In this document: positions 46,501 to 58,500 of the stretch, one piece after another
Position numbering within the stretch: position 1 is the stretch's first letter
Layout: each line of letters begins with the position of its first letter
DNA from: Prinia subflava
Lineage: Eukaryota > Chordata > Aves > Passeriformes > Cisticolidae
Direction: 5' to 3'
Assembly: GCF_021018805.1 (NCBI RefSeq)
Contig: NC_086251.1
Location: forward strand, 17,403,098-17,467,097
DNA length: 64,000 nucleotides
The notes under the pieces: model-generated
Database searches by the model: none
What the model was told of the DNA's origin: nothing
What the model saw: the letters and a program-made list of their open reading frames with translations, nothing else
Translations under genes and position numbers: made by a program

Positions 46501-49500
46501 TAAACTAAAAGTCTCTGCCATGGTCTTAGTGAGCTTTTCCACCTAGACCAGACCTTGAAATCTGGTAATGCCACATTAAATAACTGTGTGCTACCAGGTC
46601 ATCTGTTACATAACCAACTTTGTTATTGAGACACACAGAGGTTGATTTGAACTGGCCGTTAAAGGACAGAAATTTGCCCGGTTTTGCCAAAGTGGTGTAT
46701 TAGAAAGTAGGGACGGGAACTACCTTTCTTGCAGGATTGACATCAGTACAGTTTCTTTCTACTGAAGTTGTGAGGGTTGTTGCTGTGGTTGGTGAGGCAG
46801 CTGGTGATGTAGTTGAGGAGGCGACTGAAGGAACAGGGGTTGTCAGAGGACATGGTCCCTGGAAGGGCTCAATCTCACATTCCTTGCTGCAAAGTGCATA
46901 AAAATTACAGCCAGCTCTATCTGTTCTGTTGTATACCACTTCCCCTGTAGATGAAAATTAAAGGACAAATTACAAGAATGAAATCCATAGGGAGAAAAAG
47001 CAACAAAATACTGTGAAACTATAATGTGTATTCATCTTTTACAAGTTCTATTTTTAAATGGTTTTGAGTGGTTATCTTCAATCAAATAGAGTCTTAAGGG
47101 CTTATATTGCTCATGAATTTTTTAATGATCATAAAATAAGACACTTACCAGGAGAAAATAAAGTTTCAAACACATGACAAAAGCATGGAGTTATTTTGCT
47201 GGATGTAACAGATGAGCTGGTGGAAGAACTGAAGGTTGAAGGAGAGCTTGTTGTAACATGACTTGATTGTGATGTACGAGTTGAAGTTACTGTTGAGCAC
47301 AAATAATAGTTTAGTTTGAAAGTACAGATTTTTGATCTAATAATTTTAACATATTCAAGAGGCCTATTCAACATTTGGCGAACCAAGTGAATTTTTGTTG
47401 CATTCAAATAGTTGACCTATTCAAATGTGGAGACTGTGGAAATTTTGTCATTATACATTGATTAACATCTGGATTTTGGCAAATCTTAAGAGAGTTACCT
47501 CTAAACTTTTCAAAAGATTCAACTTTCTCCATTGAAGTAAGAATTAATACTATGAAGTTAACAAAGCTGTCAAATATAGATACGAGTAAAAAATGGGTAG
47601 ATTGGTTAAAAATTGGTTTATGTGTTTTAAGGAATATCAACGGTCATAGAGTCATACAATAAGAGACTGGTTTAATAGAAGAAGCCACACAAAACAAAGA
47701 TGAGAATGTTGGTATGAAGAAAAGGCTGGTTGAAAACATAAAGTAGACAATGACATACCTGGATTGACAGTGGTGCTTGAGAAAACTGTTGTAAACATAT
47801 TTTCTTGAGTAGGAGAAAAGAATGTTGTTAAAGTTTCTGTAACACCAGTGGTAGTCCAAGACTGCGGACGAGTGGTAGTGAACACAGATGAGGGGCTAGT
47901 AGTGGTTCTAGATTTTATGTCAGGTGAAGTGGAGGCAGTGCTGGTTGGTGTAGTGATGATGGTTGTGCCCTCTCTGGCTGGGGTGCTGGGAACAGCTGTT
48001 GTTCCAACAGTGGTTCTTATTTTGATTTCCGAGGGTGTTGTGGGAGATGTTGGAGCCTGGGTTGGCACAGTGGAGGTTTCTCCTGGAGCTGTGGTGGCTG
48101 AGGCTCTTGTGGTGCTTCCTGCAGTGGTCCTGGAGGTGCTGGCAGTGCTTGTCTCTGGCGTGGGCACTGTTGTTGAGGGTGGAGTGATGGTGGTTGTGCC
48201 TTCAGTCTGAGGGGGAGAGGTGCTGGTGGTGGTGGCGATGAAGGTTGTGCCCTCTCTGGCTGGGGTGCTGGGAACAGCTGTTGTTCCAACAGTGGTTCTT
48301 ATTTTGATTTCAGGCGTTGTTGTGGGAGATGTTGGAGCCTGGGTTGGCACAGTGGAGGTTTCTCCTGGAGCTGTGGTGGCTGAGGCTCTTGTGGTGCTTC
48401 CTGCAGTGGTCCTGGAGGTGCTGGCAGTGCTTGTCTCTGGCGTGGGCACTGTTGTTGAGGGTGGAGTGATGGTGGTTGTGCCTTCAGTCTGAGGGGGAGA
48501 GGTGCTGGTGGTGGTGGCGATGAAGGTTGTGCCCTCTCTGGCTGGGGTGCTGGGAACAGCTGTTGTTCCAACAGTGGTTCTTATTTTGATTTCCGAGGGT
48601 GTTGTGGGAGATGTTGGAGCCTGGGTTGGCACAGTGGAGGTTTCTCCTGGAGCTGTGGTGGCTGAGGCTCTTGTGGTGCTTCCTGCAGTGGTCCTGGAGG
48701 TGCTGGCAGTGCTTGTCTCTGGCGTGGGCACTGTTGTTGAGGGTGGAGTGATGGTGGTTGTGCCTTCAGTCTGAGGGGGAGAGGTGCTGGTGGTGGTGGC
48801 GATGAAGGTTGTGCCCTCTCTGGCTGGGGTGCTGGGAACAGCTGTTGTTCCAACAGTGGTTCTTATTTTGATTTCAGGCGTTGTTGTGGGAGATGTTGGA
48901 GCCTGGGTTGGCACAGTGGAGGTTTCTCCTGGAGCTGTGGTGGCTGAGGCTCTTGTGGTGCTTCCTGCAGTGGTCCTGGAGGTGCTGGCAGTGCTTGTCT
49001 CTGGCGTGGGCACTGTTGTTGAGGGTGGAGTGATGGTGGTTGTGCCTTCAGTCTGAGGGGGAGAGGTGCTGGTGGTGGTGGCGATGAAGGTTGTGCCCTC
49101 TCTGGCTGGGGTGCTGGGAACAGCTGTTGTTCCAACAGTGGTTCTTATTTTGATTTCAGGCGTTGTTGTGGGAGATGTTGGAGCCTGGGTTGGCACAGTG
49201 GAGGTTTCTCCTGGAGCTGTGGTGGCTGAGGCTCTTGTGGTGCTTCCTGCAGTGGTCCTGGAGGTGCTGGCAGTGCTTGTCTCTGGCGTGGGCACTGTTG
49301 TTGAGGGTGGAGTGATGGTGGTTGTGCCTTCAGTCTGAGGGGGAGAGGTGCTGGTGGTGGTGGCGATGAAGGTTGTGCCCTCTCTGGCTGGGGTGCTGGG
49401 AACAGCTGTTGTTCCAACAGTGGTTCTTATTTTGATTTCAGGCGTTGTTGTGGGAGATGTTGGAGCCTGGGTTGGCACAGTGGAGGTTTCTCCTGGAGCT

Positions 49501-52500
49501 GTGGTGGCTGAGGCTCTTGTGGTGCTTCCTGCAGTGGTCCTGGAGGTGCTGGCAGTGCTTGTCTCTGGCGTGGGCACTGTTGTTGAGGGTGGAGTGATGG
49601 TGGTTGTGCCTTCAGTCTGAGGGGGAGAGGTGCTGGTGGTGGTGGCGATGAAGGTTGTGCCCTCTCTGGCTGGGGTGCTGGGAACAGCTGTTGTTCCAAC
49701 AGTGGTTCTTATTTTGATTTCAGGCGTTGTTGTGGGAGATGTTGGAGCCTGGGTTGGCACAGTGGAGGTTTCTCCTGGAGCTGTGGTGGCTGAGGCTCTT
49801 GTGGTGCTTCCTGCAGTGGTCCTGGAGGTGCTGGCAGTGCTTGTCTCTGGCGTGGGCACTGTTGTTGAGGGTGGAGTGATGGTGGTTGTGCCTTCAGTCT
49901 GAGGGGGAGAGGTGCTGGTGGTGGTGGCGATGAAGGTTGTGCCCTCTCTGGCTGGGGTGCTGGGAACAGCTGTTGTTCCAACAGTGGTTCTTATTTTGAT
50001 TTCAGGCGTTGTTGTGGGAGATGTTGGAGCCTGGGTTGGCACAGTGGAGGTTTCTCCTGGAGCTGTGGTGGCTGAAGCTCTTGTGGTGCTTCCTGCAGTG
50101 GTCCTGGAGGTGCTGGCAGTGCTTGTCTCTGGCGTGGGCACTGTTGTTGAGGGTGGAGTGATGGTGGTTGTGCCTTCAGTCTGAGGGGGAGAGGTGCTGG
50201 TGGTGGTGGCGATGAAGGTTGTGCCCTCTCTGGCTGGGGTGCTGGGAACAGCTGTTGTTCCAACAGTGGTTCTTATTTTGATTTCAGGCGTTGTTGTGGG
50301 AGATGTTGGAGCCTGGGTTGGCACAGTGGAGGTTTCTCCTGGAGCTGTGGTGGTTGAGGCTCTTGTGGTGCTTCCTGCAGTGGTCCTGGAGGTGCTGGCA
50401 GTGCTTGTCTCTGGCGTGGGCACTGTTGTTGAGGGTGGAGTGATGGTGGTTGTGCCTTCAGTCTGAGGGGGAGAGGTGCTGGTGGTGGTGGCGATGAAGG
50501 TTGTGCCCTCTCTGGCTGGGGTGCTGGGAACAGCTGTTGTTCCAACAGTGGTTCTTATTTTGATTTCAGGCGTTGTTGTGGGAGATGTTGGAGCCTGGGT
50601 TGGCACAGTGGAGGTTTCTCCTGGAGCTGTGGTGGCTGAGGCTCTTGTGGTGCTTCCTGCAGTGGTCCTGGAGGTGCTGGCAGTGCTTGTCTCTGGCGTG
50701 GGCACTGTTGTTGAGGGTGGAGTGATGGTGGTTGTGCCTTCAGTCTGAGGGGGAGAGGTGCTGGTGGTGGTGGCGATGAAGGTTGTGCCCTCTCTGGCTG
50801 GGGTGCTGGGAACAGCTGTTGTTCCAACAGTGGTTCTTATTTTGATTTCAGGCGTTGTTGTGGGAGATGTTGGAGCCTGGGTTGGCACAGTGGAGGTTTC
50901 TCCTGGAGCTGTGGTGGCTGAAGCTCTTGTGGTGCTTCCTGCAGTGGTCCTGGAGGTGCTGGCAGTGCTTGTCTCTGGCGTGGGCACTGTTGTTGAGGGT
51001 GGAGTGATGGTGGTTGTGCCTTCAGTCTGAGGGGGAGAGGTGCTGGTGGTGGTGGCGATGAAGGTTGTGCCCTCTCTGGCTGGGGTGCTGGGAACAGCTG
51101 TTGTTCCAACAGTGGTTCTTATTTTGATTTCAGGCGTTGTTGTGGGAGATGTTGGAGCCTGGGTTGGCACAGTGGAGGTTTCTCCTGGAGCTGTGGTGGC
51201 TGAGGCTCTTGTGGTGCTTCCTGCAGTGGTCCTGGAGGTGCTGGCAGTGCTTGTCTCTGGCGTGGGCACTGTTGTTGAGGGTGGAGTGATGGTGGTTGTG
51301 CCTTCAGTCTGAGGGGGAGAGGTGCTGGTGGTGGTGGCGATGAAGGTTGTGCCCTCTCTGGCTGGGGTGCTGGGAACAGCTGTTGTTCCAACAGTGGTTC
51401 TTATTTTGATTTCAGGCGTTGTTGTGGGAGATGTTGGAGCCTGGGTTGGCACAGTGGAGGTTTCTCCTGGAGCTGTGGTGGCTGAGGCTCTTGTGGTGCT
51501 TCCTGCAGTGGTCCTGGAGGTGCTGGCAGTGCTTGTCTCTGGCGTGGGCACTGTTGTTGAGGGTGGAGTGATGGTGGTTGTGCCTTCAGTCTGAGGGGGA
51601 GAGGTGCTGGTGGTGGTGGCGATGAAGGTTGTGCCCTCTCTGGCTGGGGTGCTGGGAACAGCTGTTGTTCCAACAGTGGTTCTTATTTTGATTTCCGAGG
51701 GTGTTGTGGGAGATGTTGGAGCCTGGGTTGGCACAGTGGAGGTTTCTCCTGGAGCTGTGGTGGCTGAGGCTCTTGTGGTGCTTCCTGCAGTGGTCCTGGA
51801 GGTGCTGGCAGTGCTTGTCTCTGGCGTGGGCACTGTTGTTGAGGGTGGAGTGATGGTGGTTGTGCCTTCAGTCTGAGGGGGAGAGGTGCTGGTGGTGGTG
51901 GCGATGAAGGTTGTGCCCTCTCTGGCTGGGGTGCTGGGAACAGCTGTTGTTCCAACAGTGGTTCTTATTTTGATTTCAGGCGTTGTTGTGGGAGATGTTG
52001 GAGCCTGGGTTGGCACAGTGGAGGTTTCTCCTGGAGCTGTGGTGGCTGAAGCTCTTGTGGTGCTTCCTGCAGTGGTCCTGGAGGTGCTGGCAGTGCTTGT
52101 CTCTGGCGTGGGCACTGTTGTTGAGGGTGGAGTGATGGTGGTTGTGCCTTCAGTCTGAGGGGGAGAGGTGCTGGTGGTGGTGGCGATGAAGGTTGTGCCC
52201 TCTCTGGCTGGGGTGCTGGGAACAGCTGTTGTTCCAACAGTGGTTCTTATTTTGATTTCAGGCGTTGTTGTGGGAGATGTTGGAGCCTGGGTTGGCACAG
52301 TGGAGGTTTCTCCTGGAGCTGTGGTGGTTGAGGCTCTTGTGGTGCTTCCTGCAGTGGTCCTGGAGGTGCTGGCAGTGCTTGTCTCTGGCGTGGGCACTGT
52401 TGTTGAGGGTGGAGTGATGGTGGTTGTGCCTTCAGTCTGAGGGGGAGAGGTGCTGGTGGTGGTGGCGATGAAGGTTGTGCCCTCTCTGGCTGGGGTGCTG

Positions 52501-55500
52501 GGAACAGCTGTTGTTCCAACAGTGGTTCTTATTTTGATTTCAGGCGTTGTTGTGGGAGATGTTGGAGCCTGGGTTGGCACAGTGGAGGTTTCTCCTGGAG
52601 CTGTGGTGGTTGAGGCTCTTGTGGTGCTTCCTGCAGTGGTCCTGGAGGTGCTGGCAGTGCTTGTCTCTGGCGTGGGCACTGTTGTTGAGGGTGGAGTGAT
52701 GGTGGTTGTGCCTTCAGTCTGAGGGGGAGAGGTGCTGGTGGTGGTGGCGATGAAGGTTGTGCCCTCTCTGGCTGGGGTGCTGGGAACAGCTGTTGTTCCA
52801 ACAGTGGTTCTTATTTTGATTTCAGGCGTTGTTGTGGGAGATGTTGGAGCCTGGGTTGGCACAGTGGAGGTTTCTCCTGGAGCTGTGGTGGCTGAGGCTC
52901 TTGTGGTGCTTCCTGCAGTGGTCCTGGAGGTGCTGGCAGTGCTTGTCTCTGGCGTGGGCACTGTTGTTGAGGGTGGAGTGATGGTGGTTGTGCCTTCAGT
53001 CTGAGGGGGAGAGGTGCTGGTGGTGGTGGCGATGAAGGTTGTGCCCTCTCTGGCTGGGGTGCTGGGAACAGCTGTTGTTCCAACAGTGGTTCTTATTTTG
53101 ATTTCAGGCGTTGTTGTGGGAGATGTTGGAGCCTGGGTTGGCACAGTGGAGGTTTCTCCTGGAGCTGTGGTGGCTGAGGCTCTTGTGGTGCTTCCTGCAG
53201 TGGTCCTGGAGGTGCTGGCAGTGCTTGTCTCTGGTGTGGGCACTGTGTATCTTGACGTGATTCCTTCTGTTGTGTAGGCAGTTGTTCCTGCAGTTGTTTT
53301 TTCTCGCTGTGGAGCCGTAGGCACTGCAGTTGTTGCTGCAGTTTTGGTTGCTACTGTGGTCGTTTCTGAGGAGTATGTCGTGGCAGTGCTTACAGTGGTT
53401 CCTGTGGTTGCTACTGTTGTCTGACAGTGTTTTCGGTCACAGCACAGCACTGAGACCTCGTAGTCAAAACACGTGGGGTACTTCATTGTCTGATCCTTAT
53501 TTCTGCACACTAACCCCCTCTCAAGGCTGCACTCAAATTTCTGTCCCATTATTTTCACAATACTGTCAGCGTAATCTTTAGCTCGGCACTTGATATCTCG
53601 TGGCTTGTCACACAACTCATACCCAGCAGCTCGGATGTTTTCAAAAGTCTCTACATCTCCATTTTCACTGCCTGGCGTAGGGGAATCCACGTTAAACCAC
53701 TGTGTCCAGGCACAGCGCTCTACCACACAGTTGTCTGTTGTATTGGAGGTACGGATAGTGGTGGTGGCTGGCGTGGTCACTGTTGTTGTTGTTGGGATGA
53801 CGGTGGTTGTGCCTTCAGTCTGAGGAGGAGAGGTGCTGGTGGTGGTGGCGATGAAGGTTGTGCCCTCTCTGGCTGGGGTGCTGGGAACAGCTGTTGTTCC
53901 AACAGTGGTTCTTATTTTGCTTTCAGGCGTTGTTGTGGGAGATGTTGGAGCCTGGGTTGGCACAGTGGAGGTTTCTCCTGGAGCTGTGGTGGTTGAGGCT
54001 CTTGTGGTGCTTCCTGCAGTGGTCCTGGAGGTGCTGGCAGTGCTTGTCTCTGGCGTGGGCACTGTTGTTGAGGGTGGAGTGATGGTGGTTGTGCCTTCAG
54101 TCTGAGGGGGAGAGGTGCTGGTGGTGGTGGCGATGAAGGTTGTGCCCTCTCTGGCTGGGGTGCTGGGAACAGCTGTTGTTCCAACAGTGGTTCTTATTTT
54201 GATTTCAGGGGTGGAGGCAGTAATTGGTGATGTTGTTTGAACAGCAACAGTGGACAATACAGTTGGAAGAGTTTCTTCTGTTATTGTAGTGGTGCTTCCT
54301 ATGGAGGTCCTGACAACGGTGGTAGCTTGGGTAGGCACTTTTGGTCGCGGTGTAGTGATAGTTGTGCCTTGTGTTGGCAGGGCAGTAGTACTGGAGGTTA
54401 TTGTGGTGGCAGCAGTGGTTTCTACGGTTGATTCTGGGAGAGTGGAAATGGTATTGGGTGATGATGACACTTGGGTTACTGCAGTGGAGGTTTCTCCTGT
54501 AGTAGTTGTGATTTGGTAACCTGTTGTTGAAACTTGTGATGTCGTTGCTGTTACTGACGTTTCGCTCAGAGGAGTTGTGCTTTCTCTGTCCCTGTCTCTC
54601 AGTGGTGTTGTAGTTAGTTCACTTTCTTGTTTCTGTGTTGTTGGTATCATCGTTGTCTGTACTGTAAATGGTGTTGATTCTACGGCAGTAGTTGTGAATT
54701 CTCTTGTCGTTGGTGGTGTTGTAGTTTGTACTTCTGAACATGGCATGTATCTGCAGCATGATATTCTGATTTCATAATTATAGCACTGTGTAGATTTTTG
54801 GTCCCGGTTATTGCATATTAATCCTGTGCTTTGACTACACTCTACTGTTTGGTTAAGGTTGGTAATTGCAGTATCGGGGTGTTCTTTGGCTCTGCATTGA
54901 ACTTCGCTTGGGTTTGTACATACACTGTATCCTTTATCCTTGAGATTTTGAAATGTTTCATAATCTCCACTGTCCTCTTTGTTTTCAGGCTGAGTGGAAT
55001 CATACCATTCTGACCACACACAGATATTTTTTACACATACAGTTGTCACTGGTGTTGCGGTTGTCATTTCTGTAATTTAAAGGAGGAAACATAAGTTTTG
55101 TCTGTTCTTACTAAAGAGAGTTCCAGGAAGAAATTATTCATCCTCCATACCTTTTTTTTGGTTGTATATATTTTTTAATATTATGTAGTGTTTTAATTTC
55201 AATGAACTTGCTTTGGCAGTCTCAAGCTTAATTGCTAAAGTAGGTTTTGATCTTTTACCCATATTATTATTGTAGAGATACTTTCTTCAATATCTATTAA
55301 ATTTTTGTAGCTAAATATTGGTAGTCTGATGTCTTTTGCACAGTATGTCACTGCTTAGATAATAGATCTCACAAGTGCTATGGTATAAGTAGAGAGGTTT
55401 TATTCTCCTTTGTATTGTCTGTATTTAATTACACTGAACTGCATAACCATGCAGACTTTAAAATTTTTACTACTTAATTAAAAGTTTTAATTAAAGTTTT

Positions 55501-58500
55501 AATTAAAAATTAAAAAAAAAATTATTCGTAATTAAAAGTTTACCAATTTTTCTACTTGGTTTAATATTAACACATGTAACATAAAATAAATATAAAACAT
55601 AAATATATATTTAACATATGTATTTTATATACAGTACCTTATAATAGAGAATATACATATAGTATATATGAAATATATCATCTAATAGGTGTCTTCTATG
55701 TATTTTAATAAGACTTCATATTCCTGGCATTATGAAGATAACCACGTGCAATAGAGATGACTTTCTCAATATCAATGTTACTTAATAAAAGATTTAATTT
55801 TGCATATTTAGTTCTTGCTGTAATATAATTTTGTGGATATATTTCTCACAGTTCCTTAGAATTTGGTCACTATAATTAATTAACTGCAGGAATAATGTAG
55901 CAGTGTACTCCAGGAGTAGAAGGAAACAGTTGATTTGGGTATTAAAAACAATTAGGAAAGGTTCCAAAGAAGGATTATAAATAGTTGAAACATTCCCTCA
56001 GACTAAATTTCTTATCTTCAGTTTGTGCTTATGTGCTCAGTAATTTAAGAAATGGGAGCAATTGTCTTTCATATTTTCAGAAGCTGGTCTCGAACTGCTG
56101 GGTTATTTTGCAAGTAAATGAAAAGATTCTCCAGGATGCAATGATTAATAAACTCTATTAATTTTTCCCCTGGGAACACCATGGTGAAACAGAGAAGGCT
56201 GAGTTTGGAAGAAATGTTGTGTTCATTTCTACATCCTTAACTATTGTCTGCTTTTTCAACTAAAGCTGCCAGGTGAATTGGTGGCTCCAGTAGAAATCAA
56301 CAGTTTCAAGTAAAATGAGGTACCATTGGCTAAAGAAAAGGTTCTGCCTTTCAGGTAATTTTTAGTCACTTTTAGACAATTTTGAGTTATTTTAAAGATT
56401 ATTCATGCATACCTGAAGCAGTAGTTGTGGGCTGACTTGTGGAAAATGTAAATGGGGTTGTTGTAAAAATGCCACATTTAAAGATGTTTCTGCTTATTGT
56501 TCCATTGACATCGCATGTTGCACTGAAACACCATCCAGTTCCATCTGTGGTGTTGTAGATGAGTTCACCATATTTATAGCTATTCCCTTCATAAATGCAG
56601 TTGCAGGCTGTAATTCAGAAGAAGTTTATTGTCAGTTCAGGCATCTATGAAAATACAGTATCTAATATTTCTTTTTCTAAATAATTTTTCTTAGCTGTCT
56701 TACCTTTTTCATCAAACTTGCACTGTAAACCTTCTGATGTGCACTCACTGAAACAGAAAGCATAAAAACCCATATATTTTGTGATTGTGATGTAATTTTA
56801 TTAGTCATCTTTCTGACAGATACTGGCATCAAAAGGCAAAGCACTTTCTGTTTATTACTAGTGTTCTGTTCATTTTGGCTCCTTTTTAGCCATTATTTTC
56901 CAAACTCTTCCTTTATATTAAACCTGAACTTATAAATAGAAGTTAAATATTATGCAAACTTAGAGGTAGAAGTCTTAAGGAAGACTTTCCTTTTTTCCCT
57001 CATATCACTTTCCTTGCATTTGCAATGTTTTTGTTATAAATAGAAGGCATAAAAGGCGAGTCTAAATGCTCAAATGATGCAAGTATGTAATAAAATCCTT
57101 GGAAGCAGGTTATTAATAAATATCTTTACTCATGGCACACAACATTTTTCCTGCCACAGGAACGTGAAATAGAGATAGCCTAGTTATAAAGGACTTCTTG
57201 TTCTTGATGTATCTTTGTGCTGAGGATTTACAATATAATTAGGAACAAATTCAATAGAACATAAAATCACATAAAACCTGATTTGCGTAGCAGGAAAACT
57301 GGCATTAGATTGTAAGGCATTATTTTTTCTCAGGTAGCACAAACTGATCCTGCACGTAACAGGGACATACAACTTCCCCCTGGAATTCTGATCTTTTTTC
57401 CCTTGTATATGACAAGACTGGTATGCCAAGTCTTACCAGGTATTACATTCATCCCGTTTATATATCTTTCCGTCTTCTTCTTCATCATAACAGTCACAGA
57501 GGCTAACACACTTCATCTGATCCTCATGAAAATATGGCTTGTCTGGTGGGCAGTTAGGGTAGCAGCCTGAAGGTGGAAAGAGTAAGAATGAGATACAGTC
57601 AGCAAAGGTTTATTTGCACCAAATGTATTTACAAGTCTTGTTTTTAATAGTCATAATGTTTTTACTTTATGTTTTGCAATAGCTCTAGGAAGTAATGCAG
57701 AGTTAGTAGCATTAGCAGAGCCCTTCCATAAGAACTTAATCCTAGAGATCTTCTTACCCCAGTTTCAATACTCTGTCTCCATTCATGTGGATGTAATGAT
57801 ATTAGAGAAAATTGAATTGTGCAAATGCTACTGATGGAGGAAATACCCTTCATTAAAGACAATTTAAAATGTACCCACTCGGAGGTACTTGCAGCTATTT
57901 TTACCTTCTAAACCTGGCAGGTCATTGAGGCATTTTCCACTTGGGTTTTTACAGGTCTTCATACAGGAAGCACCACAAGGCTTATAGTGCCATTCACATT
58001 CTCCTTGCTGGTTATAGTAATCACAAAACAGTGCTGAGGAGAAACAGACAGTTGAAGATGTTCAGGGGAAAAAAAAAAAGAGCAAGTAGCATGAAAAATC
58101 TACACAGTGAGATATGAATGCACATATGTAAGATTCTGTACGTTTAGCTACACTTTCAGAATTGTTTATGACATAAAACTTACGACAAATTGTTGGGCTT
58201 CTCCAGGCTACGCATACACCAACTTCACTACATGCTTGAGCATAGGCAGCTACTGCTGTACAAAAGCAATCACAGTCTCCTCCAGTGTCACAGGCACAAG
58301 CGTCACTCACACATGCTTGGTAGTATTTTGCTGGTTCAACCTGTTATTAAACAGAAATATAATACTATGCATCCTTCCTTCTAAATAATTTCTTACCTTT
58401 GCTAGAGTAGTTTTCTAACAATTGTAGTATACCAGAGGAAAGGCCTACATTGATAACTTATTTTTCTTTTCAAAGACACTGTAAGACACCTGAGGTGATG

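Noticed and set aside
47652..47758. Continuation of the mucin open frame beyond the central exon.
   Set aside because: A consensus donor (CCAG|GTATGT) at 47759/47758 joins in phase to the exon at 47289. The extra residues are intronic read-through.
48220..53277. A series of regularly spaced 90-codon + strand open frames (and matching frames on the - strand in another phase) through the mucin repeats.
   Set aside because: They recur every 282 bp because the repeat is a multiple of three and T/G-rich. They are antisense or out-of-frame shadows of the PTS coding sequence, with no separate start or splice context.
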